This document shows positions 23,201 to 33,600 of a stretch of DNA of 64,000 nucleotides, piece after piece (position 1 is the stretch's first letter; every line of letters begins with the position of its first letter). This DNA comes from Aurelia coerulea (taxonomy: Eukaryota; Cnidaria; Scyphozoa; Semaeostomeae; Ulmaridae), in the NCBI GenBank assembly GCA_039566865.1, contig CM076953.1, forward strand, positions 4,340,001 through 4,404,000. Reading direction: 5' to 3'. Under the pieces are notes generated by a model. That model saw nothing but the letters and a program-made list of their open reading frames with translations, was not told where the DNA came from and did not search any database. Both the position numbers and the translations under genes were made by a program.

Positions 23201-25540
23201 TTTGTATTTGAGGAGAAGCATAATTAAATGATGGGCTAGATGATCTAAGATGAAGCAAAAAGGGCGTTTCCCACGTTTTCCGAGAGTCTGAAGGGCGTGG
23301 TCACGAAAATTTTTCCTGGGGGCTACGCCCCCAGACCCCCGTTTTCCTTCAAATGGCCCTTCCCAAAGTCCAATGCTGGATCCGCCTCTGGGTAATTCCA
23401 TCCGTCCTCATCCAAAATAGTGTTGTAAATATATTGATAAATCCCTTCTGTAAAATTTGCACCAAGAAATACATAAAAAACCTGGATTCTGTGTTCGATG
23501 CGCGCGGATACTTTGAACCAGAATTTTCTCTATACAATCTTCCATTGAGAGTTTGGTCTTTCACTTAAAGAACTTCTATGATTGGAAAATTATCGCCACC
23601 CGAATGTCCTGCAAGACAGCCCCTTAAATTTGCTAAACAATCTTAATTTGCGTTTCATTTAGCGAACCAACCGAAGCTATTCCGCTGACGATAAACGCTT
23701 TGGAAGAAGTAGCACCTGTCAAGGTTAGTTTTCATTTCTACACTTCATCAGCCATTCTTCTTTGACCAAAATATACCAATTGAATATTTTATCAGTTTTG
23801 AAATCACAAAATATTACTAAACTGCAACTCTGATCTCCTTCTCGGTCCATTCAACAATGATTTGTCCAGTAGATCGTAGATGAATCAATTATGATGATTC
23901 ATCTACGATTAAGATGATCCCCACATTCTTCGATCTGTTTTTTGTGACAAGAAGTAAGATATTCTAAATTGGAATAAAAAAATGTAGCCTTTCTTATTGT
24001 CTCTCTTTCGTTGTAAATTAGAGTAAAGAGTATGGAGGGAGAATATTATTGCTTTTAACAAAATTCTTCGCGTCCTCCTTTTTCTTGTTTCCTTCTTCTT
24101 CTAAAATCCTCTATGACACAAAGGCCTCCTTGTTCAGATTATATTTCAAATTTCAAAAGAGTTTTTCATGATCCCTCTTTTGTAAATCACTTTGATTGAG
24201 AAAATCATACCGGGTGGGTCAGAAAAAAGTTTACACGTTTGGCGGGCTGTGGAAAAAGAAGTATGTGGTCGATATTCAAAACTAAGATGTTGATCTATCA
24301 GACAAAGGTTAACTTATATGAGAACATTTTGTTTGGTAAAATCACTCATTTTTAAGACCCACAAATTATAAATATGCCTGCAAGGGGTTTGTACGGGAAT
24401 CGAGAATTCCACTTTCCGTTCTGGTCCATGATTGAAATCAAAAATCTATTTCTGAAACTGACTATTGAATTGAATTCAAATTTCAATGCCAGATAAATCA
24501 TGGGCCAGAATGGAATGTGGAATTCTCGATGCCCATACAAACCCCTTACAGGCATTTTTCTCATTCTTGGGTCTTAAAGATGAGAGATTTTACCAAGCAA
24601 AATTTTCTTACCTAAGTTAACCTTTGACTGCTAGATAAAAATTTTTAGTTTTGAATATCGGCCACATACTCTATTCCACAGCCCGTCAATCGTGTAAACG
24701 TTTTTTTTGACTCACCTGGTATATAGATTACGAATCATTGTTATGATGATTACAGCTCACCTCCTCCCCTCCCAAAGAAGCAGGCGTGTTTTAGTAGGCC
24801 TTGATTAGCTGTAATTTTAGCTATTGTTTTTGTTTAACCTACTTTATAACAGGTGACCTGAAGCGAAAATTTTTATTAATGCAAATGGACGGCACAGTCG
24901 AATGCTGAAGAATCCTGTTTAAATTTCTTTGCTATCTCATTTCGTTTTCAAGATATCCACTGATATTGAGTTGTAGTTGATGACGTCATTTTGTTTGCAA
25001 ATTACTAGGATAACATATGAAAATATAACCGTATCTGATCTTTGAAAGATTACAGTTGTAAGAAATATTTCAGCTGAGCTGAATAGATGTTATATAAATT
25101 GCCTCATGATTCATTTGCATCAATAAAAATTTTCGCTTCACACCACCTTTAACCAAGTACTGTAGAAAACATGATTTGAGTGATCGATTCTTTCTTGGAG
25201 ATGTTGGCAGATCAAATTCGACCTCAATGGACCATTTTGACATTCAGGGAGGGGGTCTGGGGAGCACTATTTTTCCAGCCATTTACCAGTACCAGAGAAA
25301 TGTTGCTCTCCTCAGACCCTTTTTCTAAATGTCAAAGTGGTCTATTGTTTAGACTTTGTGGAACAATGATGATTCGTAGACTATACCGTTCGCTCTCAGC
25401 CTTTTATTATAAAATATGGTAAAGTAAAGTGGTCTATCCCCCCTCCCCTACAACAAAACATAGAGACAAATGTATGTGACGCTAGCTTTTTCTTGCAGAT
25501 CGTAACAGGGCCACCTTCTCTATGGATAAACCCATTGTGA
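11299..25540 (+). CDS. Unrecognised charged coiled-coil protein, 13 exons
   Basis: I do not recognise this protein. Exons: 11299-11376, 12535-12690, 13496-13594, 15052-15178, 16358-16452, 16964-17089, 18569-18634, 20000-20109, 20291-20363, 21307-21656, 21966-22100, 23663-23723, and a tentative last exon 25499-25540 ending WINPL. All joints keep one frame and sum to about 505 residues. The N-terminal third is Lys/Arg/Glu-rich and helical (EREFERKKRRQE, then a long KVQKQRKEREDKKALEKAQ stretch). A second basic coiled coil (RERYDKRKKKLEKQK) lies mid-protein. The C-terminal part is Ser/Glu-rich, with YDYLDSLDNLHISNR and EAIQELFRFYKRW. No signal peptide or membrane helix is seen. Cytoskeletal or ciliary proteins often look like this, but that is only a guess. 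The intron after 12690 would use a GC donor. The first ATG may be preceded by a noncoding exon (acceptor before 11276). Confidence 0.72.
11402..11488 (-). mobile_element. SINE-B 3' fragment, reversed
   Basis: The reverse complement matches the tail of the SINE at 21767-21957. It contains GATAAGGGGTC, CTACTTCTATGATCC and ACAACTTCACC. It lies in the first intron of the coiled-coil gene. Confidence 0.65.
11797..12412. mobile_element. Large foldback with CCCAAAAC-rich arms
   Basis: The left arm carries repeated CCCAAAACNACC units (11800-11895). The right arm carries the complementary GGTNGTTTTGGG units (12300-12405). Inside, CAGATCAGTTATTTAGG pairs with CCTAAATAACTGATCTG, and further inward GGACTTGTTGTGATCATAAA pairs with its complement. 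The core (12080-12165) is a fragment of a different family (TCAAATTAGATGTCACCTG, TTGCGATAAC) that also occurs near 37105, 41020 and 50855. The element is therefore nested. It lies in the first intron of the coiled-coil gene. Confidence 0.8.
12974..13175. mobile_element. hAT-like MITE, 202 bp
   Basis: Terminal inverted repeats CAGGGGTGGCGCCAGG / CCTGGCGCCACCCCTG are flanked by the direct repeat ACCCCACT (12966-12973 and 13176-13183). An 8-bp duplication with CA...TG ends is typical of hAT elements. It has no coding capacity and lies in an intron of the coiled-coil gene. Confidence 0.9.
13760..14425. mobile_element. Element with GGGCGGGCA ends and internal tandem units
   Basis: ATGGGCGGGCAAGTAC (about 13772) and GTGACATGCCCGCCC (about 14400) face each other. 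The inside repeats a unit with CCGGTTTT, GGGACAAAGGT and ACCTTTGTCC in both orientations. A tandem of about 67 bases (CTACCTTTGTCC, then GAAAAAAGACC, then ATTTTTCAC) lies at 13997-14150. The short reading frames here come from that repetition and are not genes. Confidence 0.65.
14577..14806 (+). mobile_element. tRNA-derived SINE-A, copy 1
   Basis: The head has an A-box-like TGGCTCAGTAGTAGAACG and a perfect B box GGTTCGAGTCC, in tRNA-like spacing. It is followed by a non-tRNA body (AGAGTGAAGAGAGTGGCCAG, CTCTCTGTAATTCCAGGCTA, GGACCAGGACGC) and an A-rich end (GAAGAAATATA). The second copy is at 20720-20948. The body excludes a true tRNA gene. Confidence 0.85.
15229..15745. mobile_element. CCGGGTGTCC family element, right end lost
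   Basis: The left end CCGGGTGTCCCAAAAAATTA follows a TA. Its inner arm CCCCGGTGGGTGCAA...ACACCACGCTCATCCAT pairs with ATGGACGAGCGTGGTGTAAC...GTGCCCACCGGGG at 15693-15745. The outermost 20 bases of the right arm are missing. Confidence 0.75.
17294..17437. mobile_element. hAT-like MITE, 144 bp
   Basis: Ends CAGGGACGTAGAAACC and GTTCCTACGTCTCTG are flanked by TATTCTTT (17286-17293 and 17438-17445), a perfect 8-bp duplication. Inside, runs of G and C pair (GGGGGGGGGCAC and GCCCCCCCCC). It lies in an intron of the coiled-coil gene. Confidence 0.88.
17901..17990. repeat. (TTTGA)n microsatellite
   Basis: About 18 tandem pentamers. On the minus strand they read as a spurious NQIKS repeat protein. 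Confidence 0.95.
18895..19030. mobile_element. Palindromic MITE, about 136 bp
   Basis: CATACTAACCGGTTTTGTAG, then TTGTACAGGAAAATATAAAG, pairs with CTTTATATTTTCCTGTACAA and then AAACGGTTAGTATG. The stem is about 55 bases with few mismatches. The middle holds a second small palindrome (CAGACCTCGCAAGCTCGGTCTG). Confidence 0.85.
19084..19607. mobile_element. Long-TIR MITE with 9-bp TSD (family M), 524 bp
   Basis: AGCATAGGTTCCAAATCTTT at the left pairs with AAAGATTTGGAACCTATGCT at the right. Similarity between the arms continues inward for about 140 bases. The flanks are ATTAGAAGG at 19075-19083 and 19608-19616, a perfect 9-bp duplication as made by Mutator-like transposases. It is inserted at the 5' edge of a SINE-B copy. 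Relatives lie at 29636-30120 and 61750-62230. Confidence 0.9.
19611..19672 (+). mobile_element. SINE-B 5' fragment
   Basis: GAAGGTGTTGTGGCGCAGTG, then GATCCTCTGACTTTG, matches the tRNA-like head of the full copy at 21767. The B box and tail are lost. It is joined to a different repeat at 19677-19805. Confidence 0.75.
19677..19805. repeat. Dispersed repeat shared with 53034-53145
   Basis: GGCTATCATTTGGAGCG, AAATTCTGGAGCAGGGTAAA, GTACAAATTTAA and TACCCCCTCCC occur in the same order at 53034-53145. A shorter similar tail is at 20590-20630. Class unknown. Confidence 0.65.
19870..19928. repeat. (AATG)n-type microsatellite
   Basis: Imperfect ATGA/ATGG tetramers upstream of the exon at 20000. Confidence 0.85.
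20720..20948 (+). mobile_element. tRNA-derived SINE-A, copy 2
   Basis: Same structure as 14577-14806. It has GGGGATGTCTCAGTGGTAG (worn A box), GGTTCGAGTCC (perfect B box), CTCTCTGTAATTCCAGGCTA and GGACCAGGACAC. Its 3' tail GTAGAAATA is where the MITE at 20949 is inserted. Confidence 0.85.
20949..21264. mobile_element. TA-flanked MITE, CCGGGTGTCC family, 316 bp
   Basis: The left end CAGGGTGTCCCAAAAAATTA and right end GGACACCCGG are preceded and followed by TA. The arms extend about 80 bases (GTTGACTCCAGC, TGTGAATTTAG, AATCACTCT in both). TA duplication suggests a Tc1/mariner-type mobiliser. It ends 42 bases before the acceptor of the exon at 21307. Confidence 0.85.
21661..21765. repeat. Palindromic repeat inside the intron 21657-21965
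   Basis: TAGCCTCACTATATAAGGAC and the TTGTTGTTGTCG block are shared with the reverse complement of 2278-2358. It begins immediately after the left copy of the 10-bp direct repeat TAAAAGGTTT. Confidence 0.55.
21767..21957 (+). mobile_element. tRNA-derived SINE-B, complete copy
   Basis: It has a tRNA-like head with A box TGGCGCAGTGGTG and B box GGTTTCGATCCC. A body (GACAAGGGGTCGCGGACTCG, CTACTTCTATGATCC) follows, then a tail of CTTCAC units. The tail runs into the 3' splice region of the intron, so the SINE supplies its pyrimidine-rich tract. Other copies: 19611, 11402 (reversed), 28379, and 47622 (reversed). Confidence 0.82.
22493..23390. mobile_element. hAT-like non-autonomous element, 898 bp
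   Basis: Ends CAGGCGCGGATCCAG and CTGGATCCGCCTCTG are flanked by GGTAATTC (22485-22492 and 23391-23398), a perfect 8-bp duplication. G- and C-rich blocks follow each end (CCGGGGGGGCCATGGCC; GGGGGCTACGCCCCC). No transposase frame was found. It lies in an intron of the coiled-coil gene. Confidence 0.92.
23873..23911. other. Perfect short hairpin
   Basis: ATCGTAGATGAATCA and TGATTCATCTACGAT form a 15-bp perfect stem around a short loop. Its role is unknown. It may be a collapsed inverted-repeat element. Confidence 0.7.
24210..24719. mobile_element. TA-flanked long-TIR MITE, 510 bp
   Basis: Left end CCGGGTGGGTCAGAAAAAAG and right end TTTTTTGACTCACCTGG lie between TA dinucleotides. Arms of about 200 bases pair almost throughout (GGCGGGCTGTGGAA / TTCCACAGCCCGTC; GGGGTTTGTACGGG / CCCATACAAACCCC). 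It has no coding capacity. Confidence 0.88.
24851..25148. mobile_element. MITE with GAAGCGAAAATTTTTATT ends
   Basis: CTGAAGCGAAAATTTTTATT and AATAAAAATTTTCGCTTCA face each other 290 bases apart. A partial copy lies at 58567-58745 in an intron of the hnRNP gene (CTCATTTCGTTTTCAAG and ATCCACTGAT shared). Confidence 0.8.
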
Positions 25541-27047
25541 AAAGATAACCTGATCGCCCTGATTGGCTCTCGTGATCTGCCGCATCGCAGAGGCAGTAGC
25601 CACAACAGAGCTCACCAGAACAAGATCCTGACAAGGCAATGATGAAAACTAGTGACCAGTAATGCAACAAAATCAGAGAGCTATTTTGGTCCCCCACCGC
25701 AGCGGAACGTATAAACTCGTTATAAGAAACTCAATTCTGATATCACTAAGAAAAGAAGAAACTTTTCAGTACTAAGACAAAGTTATTTAAAGCATATTTT
25801 TACATTTTTACTCTATTTTCGCATTTTTCATTATTTTGTATTGCTTGAAAAAGGTCCTTACGTTTTACGTTTATACAGCTTCATAGACAGTGTCGCGGCT
25901 TCATACAATTTCGTTGCGAATGCTCACGATGGCACAGATGTTAACCAATGCTCTGAATAAGAAGTCCTTATGAAACTCTAGATACACTCATCTTTCTGAT
26001 AAGAAACGGTTGGCTCAATTTCTCGAAAGTTAAGAAACTGTGCTACTGTGATTGAAAAAGTCAAACATGTGCAATTTGGAGCCTTCTTTCCCAGGCCACT
26101 CAAAACTGTCATACTCATCGTTGCATGTTGTATTGGAGCGTTTTCAAAAACTTGGGTTTTCAAAAACCTACGTTTTTGTGAATATCCACTTTTGATAGCG
26201 TTTTCAAAAACCTCAGTTTTTGTGCCGCTTTCTTGCGGATCAGTGTGAACACAACGCTTTCACAAAAAAGATATTTCTCTCTCCGTTTTTGTACAAAACG
26301 GACCAGTGTGAATAGGGCCTAAGAAGAGCGACACAAACGCCACAAAATCATAGCAAATTTTACTAAAGGATTTACTGAACTCACCACAACTTTTCTCTTC
26401 GAACTGGAGCGACGAGTTTCGCTCAGAACTTTATCCGCCTTTTTCTAACTGAGCACACTTCAACCAGAGTTTCGTCGTTGGAAATAATTTGAACAGCGAA
26501 CTGAAACTCGAACTGAGACCAACGAAACGGCAAATTTTGTAAAACAAAGGATACAGGCCTGATTGAGATGAAGCAATTTAATTTTTTGCACCCAAAGAAT
26601 GGATTCCGCACCTTCGGGACTTCAGTGTAGCCGACCATGATGAATCTTTTGTTTTACGAAATTAATACTTTTTCCACTGTAACTATTTTCAGCTCGATTG
26701 ATCCCAAATGACTCCCCTTGATGCAAAAATAGAATTACTTAGCAATTGTTTCTATTCTTATGGGAAAGATTTAGTTCGAGAAAACTTGTGTTGAAAAGGA
26801 AAACAGATTTACTGATTTTCTTCATTTCGAAGAAACACAGTGAGATAAGCCAATGTAAATTGGAGTGGAAAAAATGGAGAGTTCGTGAAAACCCCGTGGA
26901 AACAGGAAACAGATATAAAAGTTATTTTATGTATGAATGCTAGAAACATTCCCTTTCCAACCATGGCAAAAAATTACTACGTTAAGCAACTGCCTAATTT
27001 TTTGTTCAAAGGTTAAAAGCGTACACAATGTTGTACAAAATGAATGT
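25541..27047. other. Intergenic between coiled-coil gene and KDM1A
   Basis: No gene is recognised. Around 26130-26320 the motif GCGTTTTCAAAAAC repeats, with an end CAGTGTGAATAGGGCC that looks like an element terminus; I could not find its partner. An alternative last exon for the upstream gene (acceptor at 26690, giving LD and a stop) also falls here. Confidence 0.5.
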
Positions 27048-27492
27048 CCCAGGGGGGGGGGTATTCAGGTATATTTAGGATAGGGGTGCTCAGGCTGGGT
27101 ACAACGCATCAACCCAAAAAGTAATTTCTAGCATGAAACTAGACCCAAAAAATAATTTTTCCGACCTTACATACCCAAAAGTTACGAAGTCAGTATCTTA
27201 AATCTGCATAGAAGTGCCCTAACTGATTAGAGTTCTCATAATGTGTTTGGATATTTATGTTTTTTGATTTTAGTACTGTTATTTGGCTCTAATTTTGTTT
27301 GTAAATTATGTTTTTCCCAATTTTTTACTTTTTCTCATATTTGAGACCCAAACAAAGTAAGCCAGAATTGCTTGAACCCAAAAAAAACTGTACAAATCAT
27401 TGACCCAAAAAAATAATCCTTGCCTAAATTTTAGACCCAAAAAAGTAACCTGAGCATCCCTATCCTGAATATACCAGAGTACCCCCCATGGG
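27048..27492. mobile_element. CCCAGGGGG-ended element with 8-bp TSD, 445 bp
   Basis: CCCAGGGGGGGGGGTATTCA at the left and GAGTACCCCCCATGGG at the right are flanked by ATGAATGT (27040-27047 and 27493-27500). The inside repeats an ACCCAAAAA unit several times. Its sister at 30873 has the same ends with a different internal repeat. It lies about 200 bases upstream of the KDM1A start codon. Confidence 0.88.
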
Positions 27493-27695
27493 ATGAATGT
27501 CTTCAAAAATCTGGGTTTTTGCAAACTTGCAAACTTTTTCAGCCACGTGGTAACAAACAAAAGCGATTGTTGCCTCCTTGTGGGTACGAATTGCCGTGAT
27601 TACGAGACTGAACGGAACCTTTGGAACAAAAACAATGCACCTGGCCTTTGGTGTAAAGTTTATGTTCTGAGAAATTCGCTGCCAACTTCGAGGGA

Positions 27696-30600
27696 ATGAG
27701 TGCAAAGAACAACTACAAAACAACGCTAGAACTTGATTCTAGAAGGATGAGTAACAGAAAAAGGCCAAAGGTAAGTAGTTTGATTGACAATAACGACAAT
27801 TTTGGCCATTGTACTCAATAAGACGTGTTATGATGCACAGCCGGTATATTCTATCTACAAGGCCTACTACTATAGTAGGCCATTTTTTGAATCGATCAAT
27901 ATTCTTGTTTGAGAAATCTGAATTATGTAACCCATGCTTTACTGTTGACGTATATCTGTTATCGAGGAAGGTATGGCCCGGTGAAGCTCATTCCTTGAAT
28001 AAATCTTGAAGATTTAATCTTCTGTCAAAAACAAAGGGAATTTTGACTGAATTTGATGGGGGGGGGGGATGTTTTTGTTTACGACGCACTGCTGCACGGA
28101 AAGATTTTTATCGCAACAGCAAAATATCCAGCTTTGCCTTTGATTTTGGCACACAATTTAGCACAGAAGAGCAGACGTATTAAACAATTACAAACTTGTT
28201 TCATTCATTGTAGCAAAAAACAATGGGAGTCTCTTTCATAGGATGCACCCTTGAATATCCCTTTCATTCATGTGTCATATTAAGTTTGACTGAACAAAAA
28301 AGAGACCATGAGTAGAAAAGTGTGGTATTTTTGTGGAAGATTGAAGTTCATGGGATGAGGGGCCTTAGTGGAATCGGTGTAGCAGCGCTTGGCGCTAAAA
28401 ACTGCAACTTCACCAATGCAATGCACAGGACTCACTGACTATTTTTATTGCTCGTATGTTGGGTATATTTGATTTCTTCCAGGTTGAATACTCAGAAGTT
28501 GATGAAGGGATGTTGCAAAGCATTGGTGATGATGTGGTCCTTTCAGATGATGACAGGGATTCAATGGATCAAAATGAGCCCTCTGAAAGCATTGCTAAAA
28601 GAAATATGATTGCATTGAACTTACAGAATGAAGCAGAAGAGGAAGAAGAAGTTGACCATTTTATTGGTATGAATTCTCTTGTTCTGCTCCCTTGGAAAAT
28701 TGTTCATTCAGTTGAAGTAATTTAACTATGAAGGTAACCAAAATTCAATTATCAAACCTGTCACAGATTTTCTGTTGCAGTTTCAGGAGGAAAGTAACAT
28801 TTCAGTTACTTGAAAACGAGTTTAAGGGGGAAGTTTCATTGTTGACGCTGAATGGAAGTAAAAATATCACACCGAGTCACAACTGACGCCAGGCAGATTT
28901 GCAGCTTCCTTTTATTCAGTGAGATACATATCAAATCGTTTTAATATTATTCTCACTGATTTTCTCACTGACATATATTCTCCTGTGAGAAAAATTTTGA
29001 TTGACTTGAGAGGTCAGTGAGAATATTGTCATTGCACTGTGAACCATTATCTTACCTCAAAGCCATGGTTGTCTTCAGATTTTTCATTATCCATCAAGTT
29101 TTGCGTTTCTTTCTGATATCTGATCAAACTTGAAGCTTAATGTGCAAAAATGAAATTAATCTTGCAATTATCAGGGCTTTTCACAGTATGCTTTAAAACA
29201 AGGCAGCCCTAAAATAGCTAATAATTTTACTAATTTTAAAACCAATAACAAGATGGGCTATGCCTGGAAAAAATGATTTGTTCTTTTATCTACTTGTCAA
29301 AAATAAAAAAGATTGGAGATCAGCCGTAATAACAAAGGTTTGGCGATTTTTCAAAGAGAAGTACTTTTTTGGCACATACGATACAGGGCACTGAATTGAA
29401 ATACATGAGTTGTCACCAATGAAGCTGACTGACTAGCCTGACTGACCCAATATCTCAAGATGTTTATAAAGAAATCAACCATACTATAAGTTTTTTGTAT
29501 GCAAATTTGATAGCATGTATTTTTTTGCAGATCCAGTTGAGGTTCTCAGAGAGGCATCCAAAAGTGAGTCTTTAGTTTTTCATTATTTTGTTATGATGTG
29601 CTGTCCCCATTCTGTACTTCTCACCATATTAACATAGGGCTCAAATCTTCAATAAGGTTGGTGTAAAATTCTATTACAGCTTTCTTTCAATCAAATGGCT
29701 TGGAAGGAAGTTAGAGATTTTTGCTGTAAATCTGCCATGGAAATTTATTGATATCTTGAATAGTTTCAAAATGGTGGCATTTATTAAATTTGAGGCTTGG
29801 TGTGATCAAATTTCTTAATCCTAAACCGAAAAGCTACAGATTTTTGCTTGCCACCATATTGTAGACCTTCATAAACTATGGTTTTCTTGACGGTCATATC
29901 ATTTTTCTTTAATTGGTTTAGGATTTACGATGATTTAGGTTTTTTAGAATTTCCCTTGGATTTTTTCAAAATGATTAAATTGCCGCCATTTAAAGAAATC
30001 AACAGATCAATAAATTTCCATGTCAGATTTACAGCAAAGTACCTTAGCCATTCAATGCAAAGAAACATTTCATAGAATTTTACACCCACCTCTTTAGAGA
30101 TTTGAAGGTTTTGAGCCCTTACATTATGCTCATCATATTCCAGCTCTGACATACACGGTACAAGTAGCAGATGTCTACAGCGGATTTTTTATTTTAATAG
30201 CTCGTATATGCTTCAAATATCCAAAGGGGAATTTGATCTACGTTAGATTTTAAACTCAACCAGTGCTCAAAAAATATTTCCCTCCTGCCTTGTAGCAAGC
30301 AAATCGTCTAAATTTTCCTCTGAAAAATTAGTCAAAGTCAAACAATTTTGATGATAATTAGCCTGTCCTTATCATTGACATGCAAAATTTTGAATGCAAT
30401 AGACACCTAACTTACAGTAAGTCTACTGCTAAATTGTGACCTACTGACGTTGAATTCCCGTATTGTATCCTTTTTCAGTCCCTTTGTTCCTTCTTTTCTG
30501 TTCTCTTCCTCTTTCCTTTGAAAAAATTAAGTATTTTGGCTACCTTCCCGATAGCACGGCTACCATGCTACTTCATACTTTTGAGCTCTGTGCTCAACAA

Positions 30601-33600
30601 TCTAATTTTCTTGCTTACAGCTCTGGAAGGAGCAGCTTTTGCAAGTAGGCTCCCTGCTGACAAGATGACAGCCCAAGAATCAACATGTTTTCAAGACATC
30701 AGTGCAGCTCCACCACATCTCCAAAATAAGTTTCTTTTCATTAGAAATCGCTTGGTAAGTGAGTGGTAATGATTTCCAAATCATTTCAATAACCAAATAT
30801 ATTAATGTTTATTCAGGTAGGGTTTTCTGCTAATGAAATCATCTTGGGCCATATGAAATAGTTTATCTACATCCCAGGGGGGGGAGTACTCATTACCTTT
30901 CAATACAGAGGGGTCCATGCCAATATTTGGGGTCCGAAATTTTATGTTCAATCAATATTTGGGGTCTGTGAATTACATCATGGACAAAAATTGAATATTT
31001 GGGGTCCACAAATCTGAACAAAGGAAGAATTGTACAATTTGGCCCTGAAGTTGCGAATCATGAAATAAATGTTTTAGTATTATTCGAAAACTGAGAAAGA
31101 TCAAGAAGATCAAATTGAAATCATCCAAAAATATTTTAGGGGCCCCAGAAATAGATAACAATATTTGGGGTCTCCAAAACGTTAGACTCAATATTCCAGG
31201 TCCCCAAAACATTAGGCTTAATATTTAGGGGTCAGCAAAGAAATAGTGGCATGGACCCCCCTGTATTGAAAGTTGGGGAGTACCCCCTGGGATCTACATT
31301 CTGATTTCATTGCTACTGAGCTAAGTTGAATTGTTCTACTGATGAGTAAAAAAAAAGAATCCCTGTTTGGAAGGCAACATGCTCCCTGAATATCAAAGCA
31401 AGGATGATATTGAAAACTGGCTTGTTTTATTACATAAGAACCTTTTGAAATTTCAGCCTCTTGTGGGTTCTTATTTAAAAAGTTGTAATCATGGAATTTC
31501 AGCCTCAAGGTTCTTATAGAACTAGGTTCTTTTATGCGGGTTTCTACTCTATTGTCTTTCAATGTCAACTTGTATCTGGTCCAGATAATTTTGAATCCTT
31601 TCCTTCACAAGGATTATGTATTTTCGTTATAGTTACAGCTATGGATAGAAAGTCCAAGACAGGAATTGACCCTGGAGGGTGCTTTATCCAAGGTAGAAGG
31701 AATTACTAATGGTAAGTGGTTTTTCTTGTAAAATACTGTACATTATGTAGCGAAGAAGCAAAACTTCTGTAAAAGCCAAGAAGTTGGACGAAACTTACAT
31801 GCCGATGCATTTGAAGCTGGTTATCTCGATTTGTAATTAGAGGAAATTTAAATTTTGTTCCAAGATACCAGGCTCCAGGATGACAAAAGCTGCGATATTT
31901 TTGTGCTAAGGTTTTAAGTGAAATTTGGAACTTTTTTGCGGTCTTAGAAAAATGTCTTTCTCGTGAAGTAACCGGAATGGTGTATACACATTAGTATTAC
32001 ACCGTTTCCGTTAGTGTGTGAGTAAGATTTCGACCCAAAAAGTGAAAATTTGCAACTTTTTGAGGTCTTGGGAAAATGTCTTTCTCGCAGCAACGAGAAC
32101 GGTGAAGACGCATTTAGTATACACAATTTCCGTTACCGTGTGAGTAAGATTTCGACCCAAAAAGCGAAAATTTGCAATTCTTCCAAGTTAAAGGCAAGAT
32201 ATCTTTTTCGTGCAGAAACGGGAACTGACGGTATATACACATTGACATCGATTTAATCGATTGTACATGCATGATATATGTAGTTCGTGCAGGATATAGG
32301 TAGAATACCGGGTGTGCCAAAAAAATTTATACAGCTTTGGTTCACTTTAATCAAATGGCTAATCACTCTCAAAATATTCCTCGATAGTTAACTTGAACAT
32401 AGATACCTCATTTGTTGGTATTGGTGCCTCGAGAGCAGAAATATCAATCTTGAATTCTCAAATTTGCGTCCACTTGCAAACAAGAGCTTTGGTCTTTTGG
32501 CCTAAGCAAAGTCCTGAAGCACATCGAAATCACAAACTCAAATTAATGAAAAAATAAGAAACTTGGGGGTGACTTCTGGTAAACAGAATAACGCAAGATC
32601 TAATATTGTTCAAATTTTATCAAGGCTATCGTTGATTTATACGCTGTGCCTTAATAAATTGCTTAGGCCAAAAGGCTAAAACTCTGGTTTGCAGGAAGAG
32701 GCAAATATGAGCTTTCAAGATTGATATCTCTGCTCTCAAAGTACCAATATCAACAAACGAGGTATCCATGTTCAAGTTAACTATCGAGGAACATTTTGAG
32801 AGTGATTACACATTGATTGAAGCTAATTTCACAGAGCTGGAGTCAACCAAATCCATAATCCGTATACATTTTTTGGGACACCCGGTATATCTCACATGCT
32901 ACTTGGGAAAATTGATCACGTTCATAAACCAACAAAGTAAGGTTTAAACTCAACATAACATGAAAGAGTTAACTTGCCTTAGTAAAAGTCCGCAGTTCTA
33001 AAGTCAAAATATGAAAAAACATTTTATTAATGGAGCAGCCAACGCATACTGTATATTGTCCCCATGTTTTTTCAGAGGAAGACAAAATATTGGTGCGACG
33101 TCTTCATGCTTTCCTTGAGAGATATGGCCTTATCAACTTTGGAGTATACAAAGTTCTCAAAACAAGACCACAGTGTAAGTTAATTTCCTATAACCGTTCG
33201 TACTCGTTCCAAGTTATTTGTTGCCAGCAAATGTTTTGGTTTAAGCTTTAAAAGGGGAACGCCATGTTAAGGCCCGTATACACTCAAAAGAAAATGGCAT
33301 AAATTCAAGTCGTTTGCCTTCTGTTCATGCTGAAACGATCTCGTAAGCAGTATCAAATGAAAAAAAAATCGAAAACGGTTTGATTTGTAAATGGCATGGA
33401 ACTCTCCAGAGCACTTGAAAACATTTGGAATCAGACAACAACGAATCAGAAACCCAGAGCTGACAGCATATGCGCAATGTGTTGAGAGTTGGGGACTCTG
33501 GAGGGGGATCAGTAGCGGTAGCAACTGCTGTCGTTGTTGTTCTCTCGTCCGGGGTTCTTATTGCTCAGCATCATACCATGCTGGCCTGACATCCAATGTG

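Noticed and set aside
22493..23390. Search for a transposase in the largest hAT-like element
   Set aside because: No frame longer than about 80 codons and no hAT motifs; it is non-autonomous.
26690..26700. Alternative last exon of the coiled-coil gene (LD, stop)
   Set aside because: Possible, but the acceptor at 25498 has a better pyrimidine tract and gives a longer end. Unproven either way.
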